This document shows positions 41,243 to 49,409 of a stretch of DNA of 64,000 bases, piece by piece. This stretch comes from Oscillospiraceae bacterium (GTDB taxonomy: Bacteria > Bacillota > Clostridia > Oscillospirales > Oscillospiraceae). The notes below the pieces were generated by a model. That model saw nothing but the letters and a program-made list of their open reading frames with translations, did not search any database and was not told the DNA's origin. Position 1 is the stretch's first letter; every line of letters begins with the position of its first letter. The DNA lies in NCBI GenBank assembly GCA_017620525.1, contig JAGAUY010000093.1:1-64000 (forward strand), written 5' to 3'. The position numbers and the translations under genes are program-made.

Positions 41243-42550
41243 TTATCGTTTTTTCTCGCCGATCAGAAAAATCGCGATCAGAGAGCTGGCAAGCAGGAAA
41301 TAGGGATAGAACAGGTATCCCATAATATCGAATGCGGACAGCGCATAACCCATTTCTGCTGCGGCGGAAATGGCCACCAGCATCTGAGCACCGTAGGGGA
41401 TTACACCCTGGAAGATACAGGAGAAGGTATCCAGCAGGCAGGCTGCCCGCCGGGGGCTGATGTCGTAATCCTGGCTCATTTCCTTGGCAATGGGATTTGC
41501 CATAACGATTGCCACTGTGTTGTTGGCAGTTGCGATGTCCATGATACCGACCAGCAGGCCCATGCCCAGCTGTCCACCCCGATTGCCTTTGAAAATCTTG
41601 CGGATGCCGTACAGCAGCGCATCAAAGCCGCCGTATTCCCGGATCAGGGCGCACAGCGCAGCGACCAGGATCGCAACCATAGAAGTTTCGAACATGCCGG
41701 AAGCGCCGGAACCCATGTTGGCAAGAAGATCGGTTGCGGCGGTCTGACCGGTCAGCAGCATGATCGCAGCGCCGGAAACAATGCCGATCAGCAGCACCAC
41801 AAATACATTGATGCCGATGATGCCGCCAGCCAGAACCAGCACATAGGGGATGATCTGGATCAGGTTATAGCTGCCCTCAATTTCGGCGGGAGCCTGATTC
41901 CGCGTGAAGATCAGTACCATTGCGATCGTTGCCAGGGCAGCGGGCAGCGCGATCCAGAAATTACCGCGGAATTTGTCTTTCATGGCGCAGCCCTGTCCAT
42001 TGCAGGCAGCAATGGTGGTGTCAGAAATGAAGGAAAGATTGTCGCCGAACATGGCACCGCCGACGATCGTACCGACACACAGCGCCACATTGAACGAGGA
42101 TGCCTGTGCCACCTCCACCGCAATGGGAGTCAGCAGCGTGATGGTACCGACGGAAGTACCCATGGCCGTGGAGACAAAGCAGGCGACGACAAACAGAACG
42201 ATCACGGCAAACTGCGCCGGGATCATGTCCAGCATGAAGTAAGCCACGCTCTGTGCGGAAGAGCGGCCGACAACGCCCACAAAGGAGCCTGCTGCCAGGA
42301 AGATCAGCAGCATGGTGATGATGTTTTTATCACCAACACCCTGACCCATCAGTTCCAGTTTCTGCTCAAAAGACAGTCCGCGGTTCTGCAGACAAGCCAC
42401 CAGGATGGCGGTCAGAAACGCGATGACGATGGGAATGTTGTAAAATCCCATGGGGATTCTCAGGCCGTATTCAAACAGCAGTCCCAGACCCAGATAAATT
42501 GCCAAAAATACACCAATGGGTAAAAGTGCGATGGGGTTTCCTTTTTTCAT
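41243..42550 (-). CDS. NhaC-family Na+/H+ antiporter
   Basis: A 435-residue membrane protein with about 11 helices. SAQSVAYFMLDMIPAQFAVIVLF, SVGTITLLTPIAVEVAQ, GGAMFGDNLSFISDTTIAA near residue 170 (conserved polar ion site) and DIATANNTVAIVMANPIAKEM near residue 348 match NhaC-type antiporters, some of which exchange amino acids or organic acids. ATG at 42550 follows GGGAGG; an upstream in-frame ATG at 42610 overlaps the promoter. Confidence 0.87.
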   Translation of the reverse strand: MKKGNPIALLPIGVFLAIYLGLGLLFEYGLRIPMGFYNIPIVIAFLTAILVACLQNRGLSFEQKLELMGQGVGDKNIITMLLIFLAAGSFVGVVGRSSAQSVAYFMLDMIPAQFAVIVLFVVACFVSTAMGTSVGTITLLTPIAVEVAQASSFNVALCVGTIVGGAMFGDNLSFISDTTIAACNGQGCAMKDKFRGNFWIALPAALATIAMVLIFTRNQAPAEIEGSYNLIQIIPYVLVLAGGIIGINVFVVLLIGIVSGAAIMLLTGQTAATDLLANMGSGASGMFETSMVAILVAALCALIREYGGFDALLYGIRKIFKGNRGGQLGMGLLVGIMDIATANNTVAIVMANPIAKEMSQDYDISPRRAACLLDTFSCIFQGVIPYGAQMLVAISAAAEMGYALSAFDIMGYLFYPYFLLASSLIAIFLIGEKKR

Positions 42551-42581
42551 GTTTTTTCCTCCCAAAACCTCTGTTTCTCCT

Positions 42582-42610
42582 AATCTACCATAGAAAAAAA
42601 TGAGTGTCAA
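42582..42610 (-). promoter_or_regulatory. Promoter for the NhaC gene
   Basis: On the minus strand: TTGACA (42610-42605), 17-bp spacer, TAGATT (42587-42582). Confidence 0.8.
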
Positions 42611-42626
42611 GGGCCGTTTTTCGGGA

Positions 42627-43838
42627 TTACAGCAGACCGCTGTTTCTGTACATACTCGGCGTCATGCGCTGGTATTTCAGAAACTGCTTTGCGAAATAAC
42701 TGGTGTTGTTGTATCCGACTGTTGCGGCGATCTGCTGGATCTGCATGTTGGTGTGTTTCAGCAGCGAAGCAGCCTGATTGACCCGCTCCCGGTTGACAAA
42801 ATCAATAAAGGTGATGCCCATATCCCGGTGAAACTGATGGGAAAGGTAATTGGCATTGACCAGCAGCGCTTTTGCGGTATCTTTTACCGTCAGGTTGTCC
42901 GACAGATGTTCTTTGACATAGGTGACCACCAGGCGGGTAAAGGGTTTCAGTTCCGGATAAGTGTTTTCCCGGGCCAGTTCGCAGTATCGCCGGATGATCT
43001 CCAGCGGGTATTTCGCGGCTTCCGCTGCGGTCCTCAGTTTTTCTACCTGCAAGGCGATCTCATGGGAAAACTGATCGAGCCGGTAAGGGTGGATACCGGT
43101 GGCTTCCATGGCATGGCGCAGCTGGGTGTTCATAATGATACACATATTCTGGGTGTTGCGCAGGGGGTTGGAATTTCTGACGATGCTGCTCGATTCCGGA
43201 TTCATCTGGCGCATCAGCTGATAGGCCAGCGAGAGATTTCCCTGCTTTACCGCTTCGGTCATCGCGGCGCTGAGTTCATAGCGCAGTTCGACACGGCGCA
43301 TTTGATCCAGTTCGCCGAAATGTTCCACCAGCATGAGATCTTTTTTTGACTGAGAATCCCACTGAAAATTGATTTTTCGGTAGGGGACCGGCCGGGGGAT
43401 CCCGTGGAGATAATTGGCCAGCAGCACTCCCAGCTGATGAAGCGTTTCGTAAGAAACAACGGGCAGATTTTGGATAAAGTCTGTCAGCAACCGTGCCAGA
43501 TGCGTTTCCAGTCCAAAATTGCGGATCTGGAGCTTGATCTGCGTGTCTGTCAGCGATTCCGTCAGACACGGGCCGATCACCAGATACGTTTCATCTCCGG
43601 CATCATAGATTGCCAGATAAGAGACATTCAGCAGACCCTCTACCTCATAAATACATCCGGATACCATATTCCGGAAGGACTGCAGGAGCAGCTGTTCGCT
43701 GACGGCAGCGCGAAGTGCGGAATGCAGGCTGCTGCTGAGATAATTCAGAACATCTTCATCCGAAGCTCGCAGGCGGCTGATATGCAGACCCGACAGGCAT
43801 TTTACCAGGTCCTGAATCATTTGGAAATTATTCACCAC
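42627..43838 (-). CDS. AraC-family regulator next to a GPH symporter / beta-galactosidase operon
   Basis: A 403-residue regulator with an unusually long N-terminal sensor (about 300 residues, no simple cupin, possibly PAS/GAF-like: CIYEVEGLLNVSYLAIYD and ETYLVIGPCLTESLTD). The C-terminal AraC domain is clear: NLTVKDTAKALLVNANYLSHQFHRDMGITFIDF and QIQQIAATVGYNNTSYFAKQFLKYQRMTPSMYR. GTG at 43838 follows AAAGGCGG; the in-frame ATG at 43952 is upstream of the likely promoter. Divergent from the symporter and beta-galactosidase genes, which it probably controls. Confidence 0.85.
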   Translation of the reverse strand: MVNNFQMIQDLVKCLSGLHISRLRASDEDVLNYLSSSLHSALRAAVSEQLLLQSFRNMVSGCIYEVEGLLNVSYLAIYDAGDETYLVIGPCLTESLTDTQIKLQIRNFGLETHLARLLTDFIQNLPVVSYETLHQLGVLLANYLHGIPRPVPYRKINFQWDSQSKKDLMLVEHFGELDQMRRVELRYELSAAMTEAVKQGNLSLAYQLMRQMNPESSSIVRNSNPLRNTQNMCIIMNTQLRHAMEATGIHPYRLDQFSHEIALQVEKLRTAAEAAKYPLEIIRRYCELARENTYPELKPFTRLVVTYVKEHLSDNLTVKDTAKALLVNANYLSHQFHRDMGITFIDFVNRERVNQAASLLKHTNMQIQQIAATVGYNNTSYFAKQFLKYQRMTPSMYRNSGLL

Positions 43839-43878
43839 GGTGCATCCGCCTTTCTTTTGAGCAACTGAGATTTGTTTT

Positions 43879-43907
43879 ATATTATCAAAGATTTGTTGTT
43901 TTGGCAA
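43879..43907 (-). promoter_or_regulatory. Promoter for the long AraC regulator
   Basis: On the minus strand: TTGCCA (43907-43902), 17-bp spacer, TAATAT (43884-43879). A clear plus-strand promoter for the symporter is not evident, fitting activator control. Confidence 0.7.
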
Positions 43908-43990
43908 TGGAGGATTTTTGTTAGAATGTAACAAGAAGAATCGTGAAAACATGATTTTTTTGACAATTATTTGCAGAGGGGGATTTCCTT

Positions 43991-45424
43991 TTGAAAACTC
44001 AGAATCAACTCCGTCCTTTCGGTATGAAGGACAAGCTGGGCTATTTGTTCGGCGACTTTGGTAATGACTTTACCTTCATCCTGTCCACCATGATCCTGTC
44101 CAAGTTCTATACCGACGTCATGGGTGTTTCCGCCGGTATCGTCGGCACCATTATGATGCTTGCCCGGTTTGTGGACGCTGTTACCGACGTGACCATGGGA
44201 CGTATTGCAGACCGCTGCAAGCCCGCCGCCGCCGGTAAGTTCAAACCCTGGCTGCTGCGTATGTGCGTGCCTGTGGCGATCGCTTCTTTCCTGATGTACG
44301 CACCGGGTCTTGCCGGTGAGTGGGTCAGTCAGTGGTCCGGCGGCGTTAAGACCGCCTATCTGGCTGTTTCCTATCTGCTGTGGGGTTCCTTCTGCTACAC
44401 TGGCATCAATATTCCCTACGGCTCCATGGCTTCCGCCATCTCCGGTGATCCCGGTGACCGCCAGAGCCTCTCCACCTTCCGCAGCATGGGCGGTATGCTG
44501 GCCGGTGCAGTTATCGGCGTGGGACTGCCCAAAATCGCTTATGAGAAGATTACCCTGGCCGACGGCACCATCAAGGAAACCCTGATTGGCAGCCGTGTCG
44601 CTCTGGCCGCCGCTATTTTCTCTGTTCTGGCCATTGTCTGCTACATTCTGTGCTATAAAATGGTCACTGAACGCATCGTTCCCGAAACCGCAGAAGACCA
44701 GAAGGGGCCCTCTGTTATGGAGATGCTGAAAAGCGCAGTTACCAACCGCGCACTGATTTCCATCATCGCCGCCTCTGTTGTTATGCTGCTGGCTCAGCTG
44801 ACCCTGCAGAATATGGCCGCTTACATTTTCCCCGACTACTACGTCAATGCTGACGCTCAGTCCGTGTCCACCGTGCTGATGATGGTCGGTATGGTCGGTG
44901 CAGCTGCCGTTGCAAAACCCCTTGCTGCCAAGTTCGGCAAAGCCGAGGTCTCCGTCGTTTCTAACCTGTTTGCAGGTGTCGTCATGATCATCATCTGGTT
45001 GATCAAGCCCGCCAATGTCTGGGTCTTCTGCGGCCTGCAGATGATCGCATGGCTGGGTCTGGGCGTCTTCACGATGGTCTCCTGGGCGCTGATCACCGAT
45101 GTTATCGACTACTCCGAGATCAGAAACGGTGTCCGTGAGGACGGCTCCGTCTACGCGCTGTATTCCTTCGCCCGCAAGCTGGGCCAGGCCCTGGCTGCCG
45201 GTTTGTCCGGCTGGCTGCTGGAGGGCATCGGTTACAACTCCCAGGCTGCGGCTGAGGGCCTGCAGCAGACCAAGTCTGTTCTGGATGGTATCTTCAATAT
45301 TTCCACCCTGCTGCCTGCATTGGGCTTTGTGCTGCTGGCACTGGTGCTGTGGTTCTGGTATCCCCTGCATAAGAAGCAGGTCGATGCCAACGTTGCTGTC
45401 CTGAAGGCAAAGCGCGGCGAATAA
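43991..45424 (+). CDS. GPH-family glycoside:cation symporter
   Basis: A 477-residue MelB/LacS-like membrane transporter with 12 helices. LGYLFGDFGNDFTFILSTMILSKFYTDVMGV and RFVDAVTDVTMGRIADR near residues 58-74 are the GPH signatures; PYGSMASAISGDPGDRQSLSTFRSMGG near residue 141 is the second. It imports a galactoside or other glycoside with Na+ or H+. TTG at 43991 follows AGAGGGGG at 8 bases. Co-transcribed with the GH2 gene. Confidence 0.88.
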   Translation: MKTQNQLRPFGMKDKLGYLFGDFGNDFTFILSTMILSKFYTDVMGVSAGIVGTIMMLARFVDAVTDVTMGRIADRCKPAAAGKFKPWLLRMCVPVAIASFLMYAPGLAGEWVSQWSGGVKTAYLAVSYLLWGSFCYTGINIPYGSMASAISGDPGDRQSLSTFRSMGGMLAGAVIGVGLPKIAYEKITLADGTIKETLIGSRVALAAAIFSVLAIVCYILCYKMVTERIVPETAEDQKGPSVMEMLKSAVTNRALISIIAASVVMLLAQLTLQNMAAYIFPDYYVNADAQSVSTVLMMVGMVGAAAVAKPLAAKFGKAEVSVVSNLFAGVVMIIIWLIKPANVWVFCGLQMIAWLGLGVFTMVSWALITDVIDYSEIRNGVREDGSVYALYSFARKLGQALAAGLSGWLLEGIGYNSQAAAEGLQQTKSVLDGIFNISTLLPALGFVLLALVLWFWYPLHKKQVDANVAVLKAKRGE

Positions 45425-45440
45425 TTCGTTTTCTTCCCCT

Positions 45441-45470
45441 GTCACCCTGCCTGAATCCCGGCAGGGTGAC
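45441..45470 (+). repeat. Intercistronic stem-loop between symporter and beta-galactosidase
   Basis: GTCACCCTGCC (45441-45451) / GGCAGGGTGAC (45460-45470) without a T tract; probably an mRNA stability element. Confidence 0.65.
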
Positions 45471-45498
45471 TCCCAATCAAACCAGGAGGTTTATTACT

Positions 45499-47739
45499 GT
45501 GAGACAAGTTATTAACTTCAACTACCGCTGGGCTTTCTCCAAAGAAGCCACCGAGATTCCCACTGAGATCAACCGCAAGTGGAATTTCGTGAATCTGCCC
45601 CACAGCTGGAATACCATCGACGGACAGGACGGCGGCAACGACTATTACCGCGGCACCGCCTACTATGCAAAGGCCATCGACAAGATGGATCTGCCCGATG
45701 CTCAAGTGTACTACCTGGAGCTGCGCGGCGCCAACTCCTCTGCTGATGTCTATGTCAACGGCAAGCATCTGGCCCATCACGACGGCGGTTATTCCACCTG
45801 GCGTGTGGATGTCACCGATGCTCTGCAGCGGGACAACCTGTTTGTCATCGCTGTGGACAATTCCGCCAATGAGATTGTCTATCCTCAGGTAGCTGACTTT
45901 ACTTTCTACGGTGGCCTGTACCGTGATGTGAATCTGATCTGTGTCAGCGAATCTCACTTCGATCTGGATTACTACGGCGGCCCCGGCATTAAGGTTACTC
46001 CTGTTATGGACGGCGAAAATGCCAATGTGGAGATCGAGGTCTACACCACGAATATGAAAGAAGGCCAGTACTTCCAGTACACCATCTGCGATGCTGAAGG
46101 AAATGCTGTGGTCAACGCGGTCAGCTGCGAGAGCAAGTATTCGTGCACCATCGAAAACGCCCACAAGTGGCATGGCCGCAAGGATCCTTATCTGTATACT
46201 GCCGAGGTCAACCTGGTGGAAGGTAAGGAAATTCTGGACAATGTCAGCGCCCGTTTCGGCTGCCGCAGCTTTGAGATCGATGCCAACAAGGGCTTCATCC
46301 TGAATGGTGAAGAATATCCCCTGCGGGGTGTTTCCCGCCACCAGGACCGCTGGGGCTATGGCAACGCACTGCTGCCCGAGCATCACGAGGAGGACATCGA
46401 CCTGATTTGCGAGGTCGGCTGCACCACCATCCGTCTGGCCCATTACCAGCATGATCAGTATTTCTACGATCTGTGCGACGAGAGGGGCCTGGTCATTTGG
46501 GCCGAGATCCCCTATATCTCCAAGCATATGCCCACCGGCCGTGAGAACACCATTTCCCAGATGAAGGAATTGATTGTTCAGAACTACAACCATCCTTCCA
46601 TCGTGGTCTGGGGTCTCAGCAATGAGATCACCATCAGCGGCTCCGACGACGATCTGCTGGAGAACCACAGAATCCTCAATGACCTGTGTCATGACTGGGA
46701 CAAGACCCGTCTGACTACCATCGCCTGCGTCTCACCCTGCGATATCAATGATCCTTATATCAGTATTCCCGATGTGGTCTCCTACAACCACTACTTCGGC
46801 TGGTACGGCGGAGATACCTCCATGAATGGCCCCTGGTTTGACAAGTTCCATGCAACCCATCCCAATATCCCCATCGGCTGCTCTGAGTATGGCTGTGAGG
46901 CTCTGAACTGGCATACCTCCAAGCCTGTCCAGGGTGACTACACCGAGGAATATCAGGCATATTACCACGAGGAACTGATCAAACAGATCCATGAGCGCCC
47001 CTATCTGTGGGCCACCCATGTGTGGAATATGTTCGACTTCGGCGCAGATGCCAGAAGCGAAGGCGGTGAGAACGGTCAGAACCACAAGGGTCTGATGACC
47101 TTCGACCGTAAGTATAAGAAGGACTCCTTCTATGCTTACAAGGCATGGCTGAATTCTGAACCCATGGTCCATCTGTGCGGCAAACGCTATATCGACCGTG
47201 TCGAGGATGTGACCAAGGTCACTGTTTACTCCAATCAGCCCGCTGTTGAGCTGTTTGCAAACGGTGTTTCCCTGGGTATACAGGAAAGCGACGGCCTGCC
47301 TTTCTTCTATTTTGATGTTCCCAATGCCGGCCGGACCTATCTGGTCGCTGTGGCTGGTGAGCTGAAGGACGAGAGTATCCTGAATAAGGTGGAGGTCTTC
47401 AACGAGGCTTACCGCCTGAAGGAGAAGAGCGCCATCCTGAACTGGTTCGACATCACCGAAATCGATGGTCACCTGTCTCTGAACGACAAGCTCAGCGACA
47501 TTATGGCAACTCCCGAGGGTATGCAGCTCTTCGGCGGTTTGTTTGCCCAGATGCTGCCCAAAGAAGGCGACAAGGTCGCCGGTGGCTTCGAGATGAACGA
47601 TGCCATGATGCAGATGATGGGCGGCTTTACCATGATCCGTCTGGCCGGTATGATCGGCACCATGGGCATCAATCTGACCAAGGAACAGCTGCTGGGTATG
47701 AACGCACAGCTGAACAAGATCAAAAAGCCCGTTCGCTGA
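45499..47739 (+). CDS. Glycoside hydrolase family 2 beta-galactosidase
   Basis: A 746-residue cytoplasmic GH2 enzyme. The N-terminal sugar-binding jelly roll has YYLELRGANSSADVYVNGKHLAHHDGGYS. The immunoglobulin-like domain is followed by the TIM barrel beginning GFILNGEEYPLRGVSRHQD. The acid/base Glu lies in LSNEITISG (near 376) and the nucleophile Glu in GCSEYGCEALNWH (near 463). It probably hydrolyses the glycoside imported by the GPH symporter. After about residue 640 there is an extra Met-rich helical domain of roughly 100 residues, beginning LNWFDITEIDGHLSLNDK. GTG at 45499 follows AGGAGG. Confidence 0.88.
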   Translation: MRQVINFNYRWAFSKEATEIPTEINRKWNFVNLPHSWNTIDGQDGGNDYYRGTAYYAKAIDKMDLPDAQVYYLELRGANSSADVYVNGKHLAHHDGGYSTWRVDVTDALQRDNLFVIAVDNSANEIVYPQVADFTFYGGLYRDVNLICVSESHFDLDYYGGPGIKVTPVMDGENANVEIEVYTTNMKEGQYFQYTICDAEGNAVVNAVSCESKYSCTIENAHKWHGRKDPYLYTAEVNLVEGKEILDNVSARFGCRSFEIDANKGFILNGEEYPLRGVSRHQDRWGYGNALLPEHHEEDIDLICEVGCTTIRLAHYQHDQYFYDLCDERGLVIWAEIPYISKHMPTGRENTISQMKELIVQNYNHPSIVVWGLSNEITISGSDDDLLENHRILNDLCHDWDKTRLTTIACVSPCDINDPYISIPDVVSYNHYFGWYGGDTSMNGPWFDKFHATHPNIPIGCSEYGCEALNWHTSKPVQGDYTEEYQAYYHEELIKQIHERPYLWATHVWNMFDFGADARSEGGENGQNHKGLMTFDRKYKKDSFYAYKAWLNSEPMVHLCGKRYIDRVEDVTKVTVYSNQPAVELFANGVSLGIQESDGLPFFYFDVPNAGRTYLVAVAGELKDESILNKVEVFNEAYRLKEKSAILNWFDITEIDGHLSLNDKLSDIMATPEGMQLFGGLFAQMLPKEGDKVAGGFEMNDAMMQMMGGFTMIRLAGMIGTMGINLTKEQLLGMNAQLNKIKKPVR

Positions 47740-47778
47740 GCGGCGCTGACGGATTACCTGAAGAATTTTCATAAGAAT

Positions 47779-47816
47779 AAACCCGACCTGTGACTGTACG
47801 CTCAGGTCGGGTTTTT
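47779..47816. terminator. Bidirectional terminator after the beta-galactosidase gene
   Basis: AAACCCGACCTG (47779-47790) / CAGGTCGGGTTT (47803-47814) with T and A tracts, between converging genes. Confidence 0.88.
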
Positions 47817-47817
47817 A

Positions 47818-48312
47818 CTATATTGTGCTGATTTTTATGCCTTCATGGCGCAGCAGCTGTCGCTTTTTATCCAGTCCTGCGGCAAAACCGGTGAGTTTTC
47901 CTCCGGCGCCGACTACACGGTGGCAGGGAATGATGATGGAAATGGGATTGTGTCCCACCGCGCTGCCAATTGCCTGGGCACTTGCGCAATTCAGCTGTTT
48001 CGCAATCTGACCATAGGTCATGATCTGGCCATAGGGGATTTTCAGCAGTGTCCTCCAGACCTGCTGGCGGAATGCACTGCCCCGGGGCGCCAGCGGCAGT
48101 GTCCATGGATCTGGTTTTCTGCCTGCGAAATAGTCATCCAGCCATCTTTTGGAATCCAGGAACACCGGAAGGTCATCCTTGCGGGCTGCATTCAATGCTG
48201 TGTTTGCGAAATACTTCTGGTTTTCTATCCACAGGCCGACGATGCGTTCGCCATCGCTGGCCAGAGTCAGCGTTCCGACGGGGGAAGGATATTCTGTAAA
48301 GTAATCCATCAT
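47818..48312 (-). CDS. ogt: Methylated-DNA-protein cysteine methyltransferase
   Basis: A 164-residue DNA-repair protein that removes the methyl from O6-methylguanine in a single-turnover reaction. The active site IIPCHRVVGAGGKLTGFAAGLDKK near residues 130-153 carries the acceptor Cys in PCHRV. The DNA-binding helix is IPYGQIMTYGQIA near residue 93. ATG at 48312 overlaps the FUSC stop in an ATGA overlap, showing translational coupling. Confidence 0.92.
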   Translation of the reverse strand: MMDYFTEYPSPVGTLTLASDGERIVGLWIENQKYFANTALNAARKDDLPVFLDSKRWLDDYFAGRKPDPWTLPLAPRGSAFRQQVWRTLLKIPYGQIMTYGQIAKQLNCASAQAIGSAVGHNPISIIIPCHRVVGAGGKLTGFAAGLDKKRQLLRHEGIKISTI

Positions 48313-49262
48313 TCTGCGGATTCGCTTTCTTCCAGCTCGCCGCTGGTGATCTGTTCTTCCCGGCCCAGGGCTGCCATCAGGTCACGGCGCACACGCAGGA
48401 TCTGAAGCACATGGTAGTTGGTTACCACGTCCAGGTCCGTCGGGGATTCCAGAGTACGCGTATCCCGGATCTGTGCGCCGCACTCTCTCAAAAGCCGCCG
48501 GCTTTTGTCGTTAAGCCGTCCCGGCCGTTTGACCTGCGACAGGACAGTCATACGGGCCAGCATTTCCCTTGCTTTGCCTTCGCAGATTCGGAATTCCTCC
48601 AGCTTCTGGTGCTGCTGGCTCAGGTGCATGACCAGTCTCTGATTCTCAAAGATCTTCAGCTGCCGTTCCATATCGCCGATCTTGCGCATCACCAGATCGG
48701 TATTGGGGACTTTCTCGTCGCCGTCGAACATTTCCTCCAGGAAGTGGATTACCTCTTTGTCCAGACTCTCCACGGTATCATGGATCATGCGGCTGTTATC
48801 ATAGGGGAAGATCAGGGTGTTGATGAGGACACCAACGCCCAGACCGATGGCAGTATCCCAGATACGGCCGATGGCATAGGAAACAGGCTGGATATCCGGC
48901 GTTGTACACAGCAGCACAACGATAAAGGATGCGTTGACGGGGGAATATGTAATCCGCAGTGCGTTATACAGCGTGATCACCAGAATGATGCCGATGCCCG
49001 TCGCCACCAGGGAGGGCAGCTTCAGGCTCAGCAGCATGACGCCGACGATACCGCCGAACACCACACCGAGGATCTGGGCAAAGCAGGATTCGATGGATTC
49101 TTTGAAGGTTGGCTGCACTGCGGCCATGGCGCCCAGCATGGCGAAGATCAGCTTGGATGACGTGGCACCGAAGAAGTCCACGATCACCATAGCGATGATG
49201 ATGGCTGCGGCGGTTTTGATGGTCCGCAGACCAATGTGAATTCTGGAACGTTTCTTTCGCAT
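48309..49262 (-). CDS. FUSC/aromatic-acid-exporter family membrane protein
   Basis: A 317-residue protein with about six N-terminal helices (residues 10-165) and a cytoplasmic helical half (about 175-317), the architecture of the FUSC/ArAE_1 family. Recognisable pieces are AMLGAMAAVQPTFKESIESCFAQILGVVFGGIVGVML and AIGRIWDTAIGLGVGVLINTLIFP. It likely exports small organic acids or modulates envelope properties; the substrate is unknown. ATG at 49262 follows AAAGGAG. Upstream partner of the coupled repair methyltransferase. Confidence 0.82.
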   Translation of the reverse strand: MRKKRSRIHIGLRTIKTAAAIIIAMVIVDFFGATSSKLIFAMLGAMAAVQPTFKESIESCFAQILGVVFGGIVGVMLLSLKLPSLVATGIGIILVITLYNALRITYSPVNASFIVVLLCTTPDIQPVSYAIGRIWDTAIGLGVGVLINTLIFPYDNSRMIHDTVESLDKEVIHFLEEMFDGDEKVPNTDLVMRKIGDMERQLKIFENQRLVMHLSQQHQKLEEFRICEGKAREMLARMTVLSQVKRPGRLNDKSRRLLRECGAQIRDTRTLESPTDLDVVTNYHVLQILRVRRDLMAALGREEQITSGELEESESAE

Positions 49263-49371
49263 TGGCATCTCCTTTCTGTTCCGATAAAGGTTGCTTATTC
49301 TATAGCATACCACAGGAAGCGGCCTGCGTCAAATGGAAGCCACCGGAAGGAAACAGCGGTCATGAAGCGGG

Positions 49372-49401
49372 AAGCCTCCCTCCGATGACGGAGGGAGGCT
49401 T
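49372..49401 (-). terminator. Hairpin after the branching-enzyme gene
   Basis: AAGCCTCCCTCCG (49372-49384) / CGGAGGGAGGCTT (49389-49401); perfect 13-bp arms but only a weak T run on the minus strand. Confidence 0.7.
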
Positions 49402-49409
49402 GGATGGTT

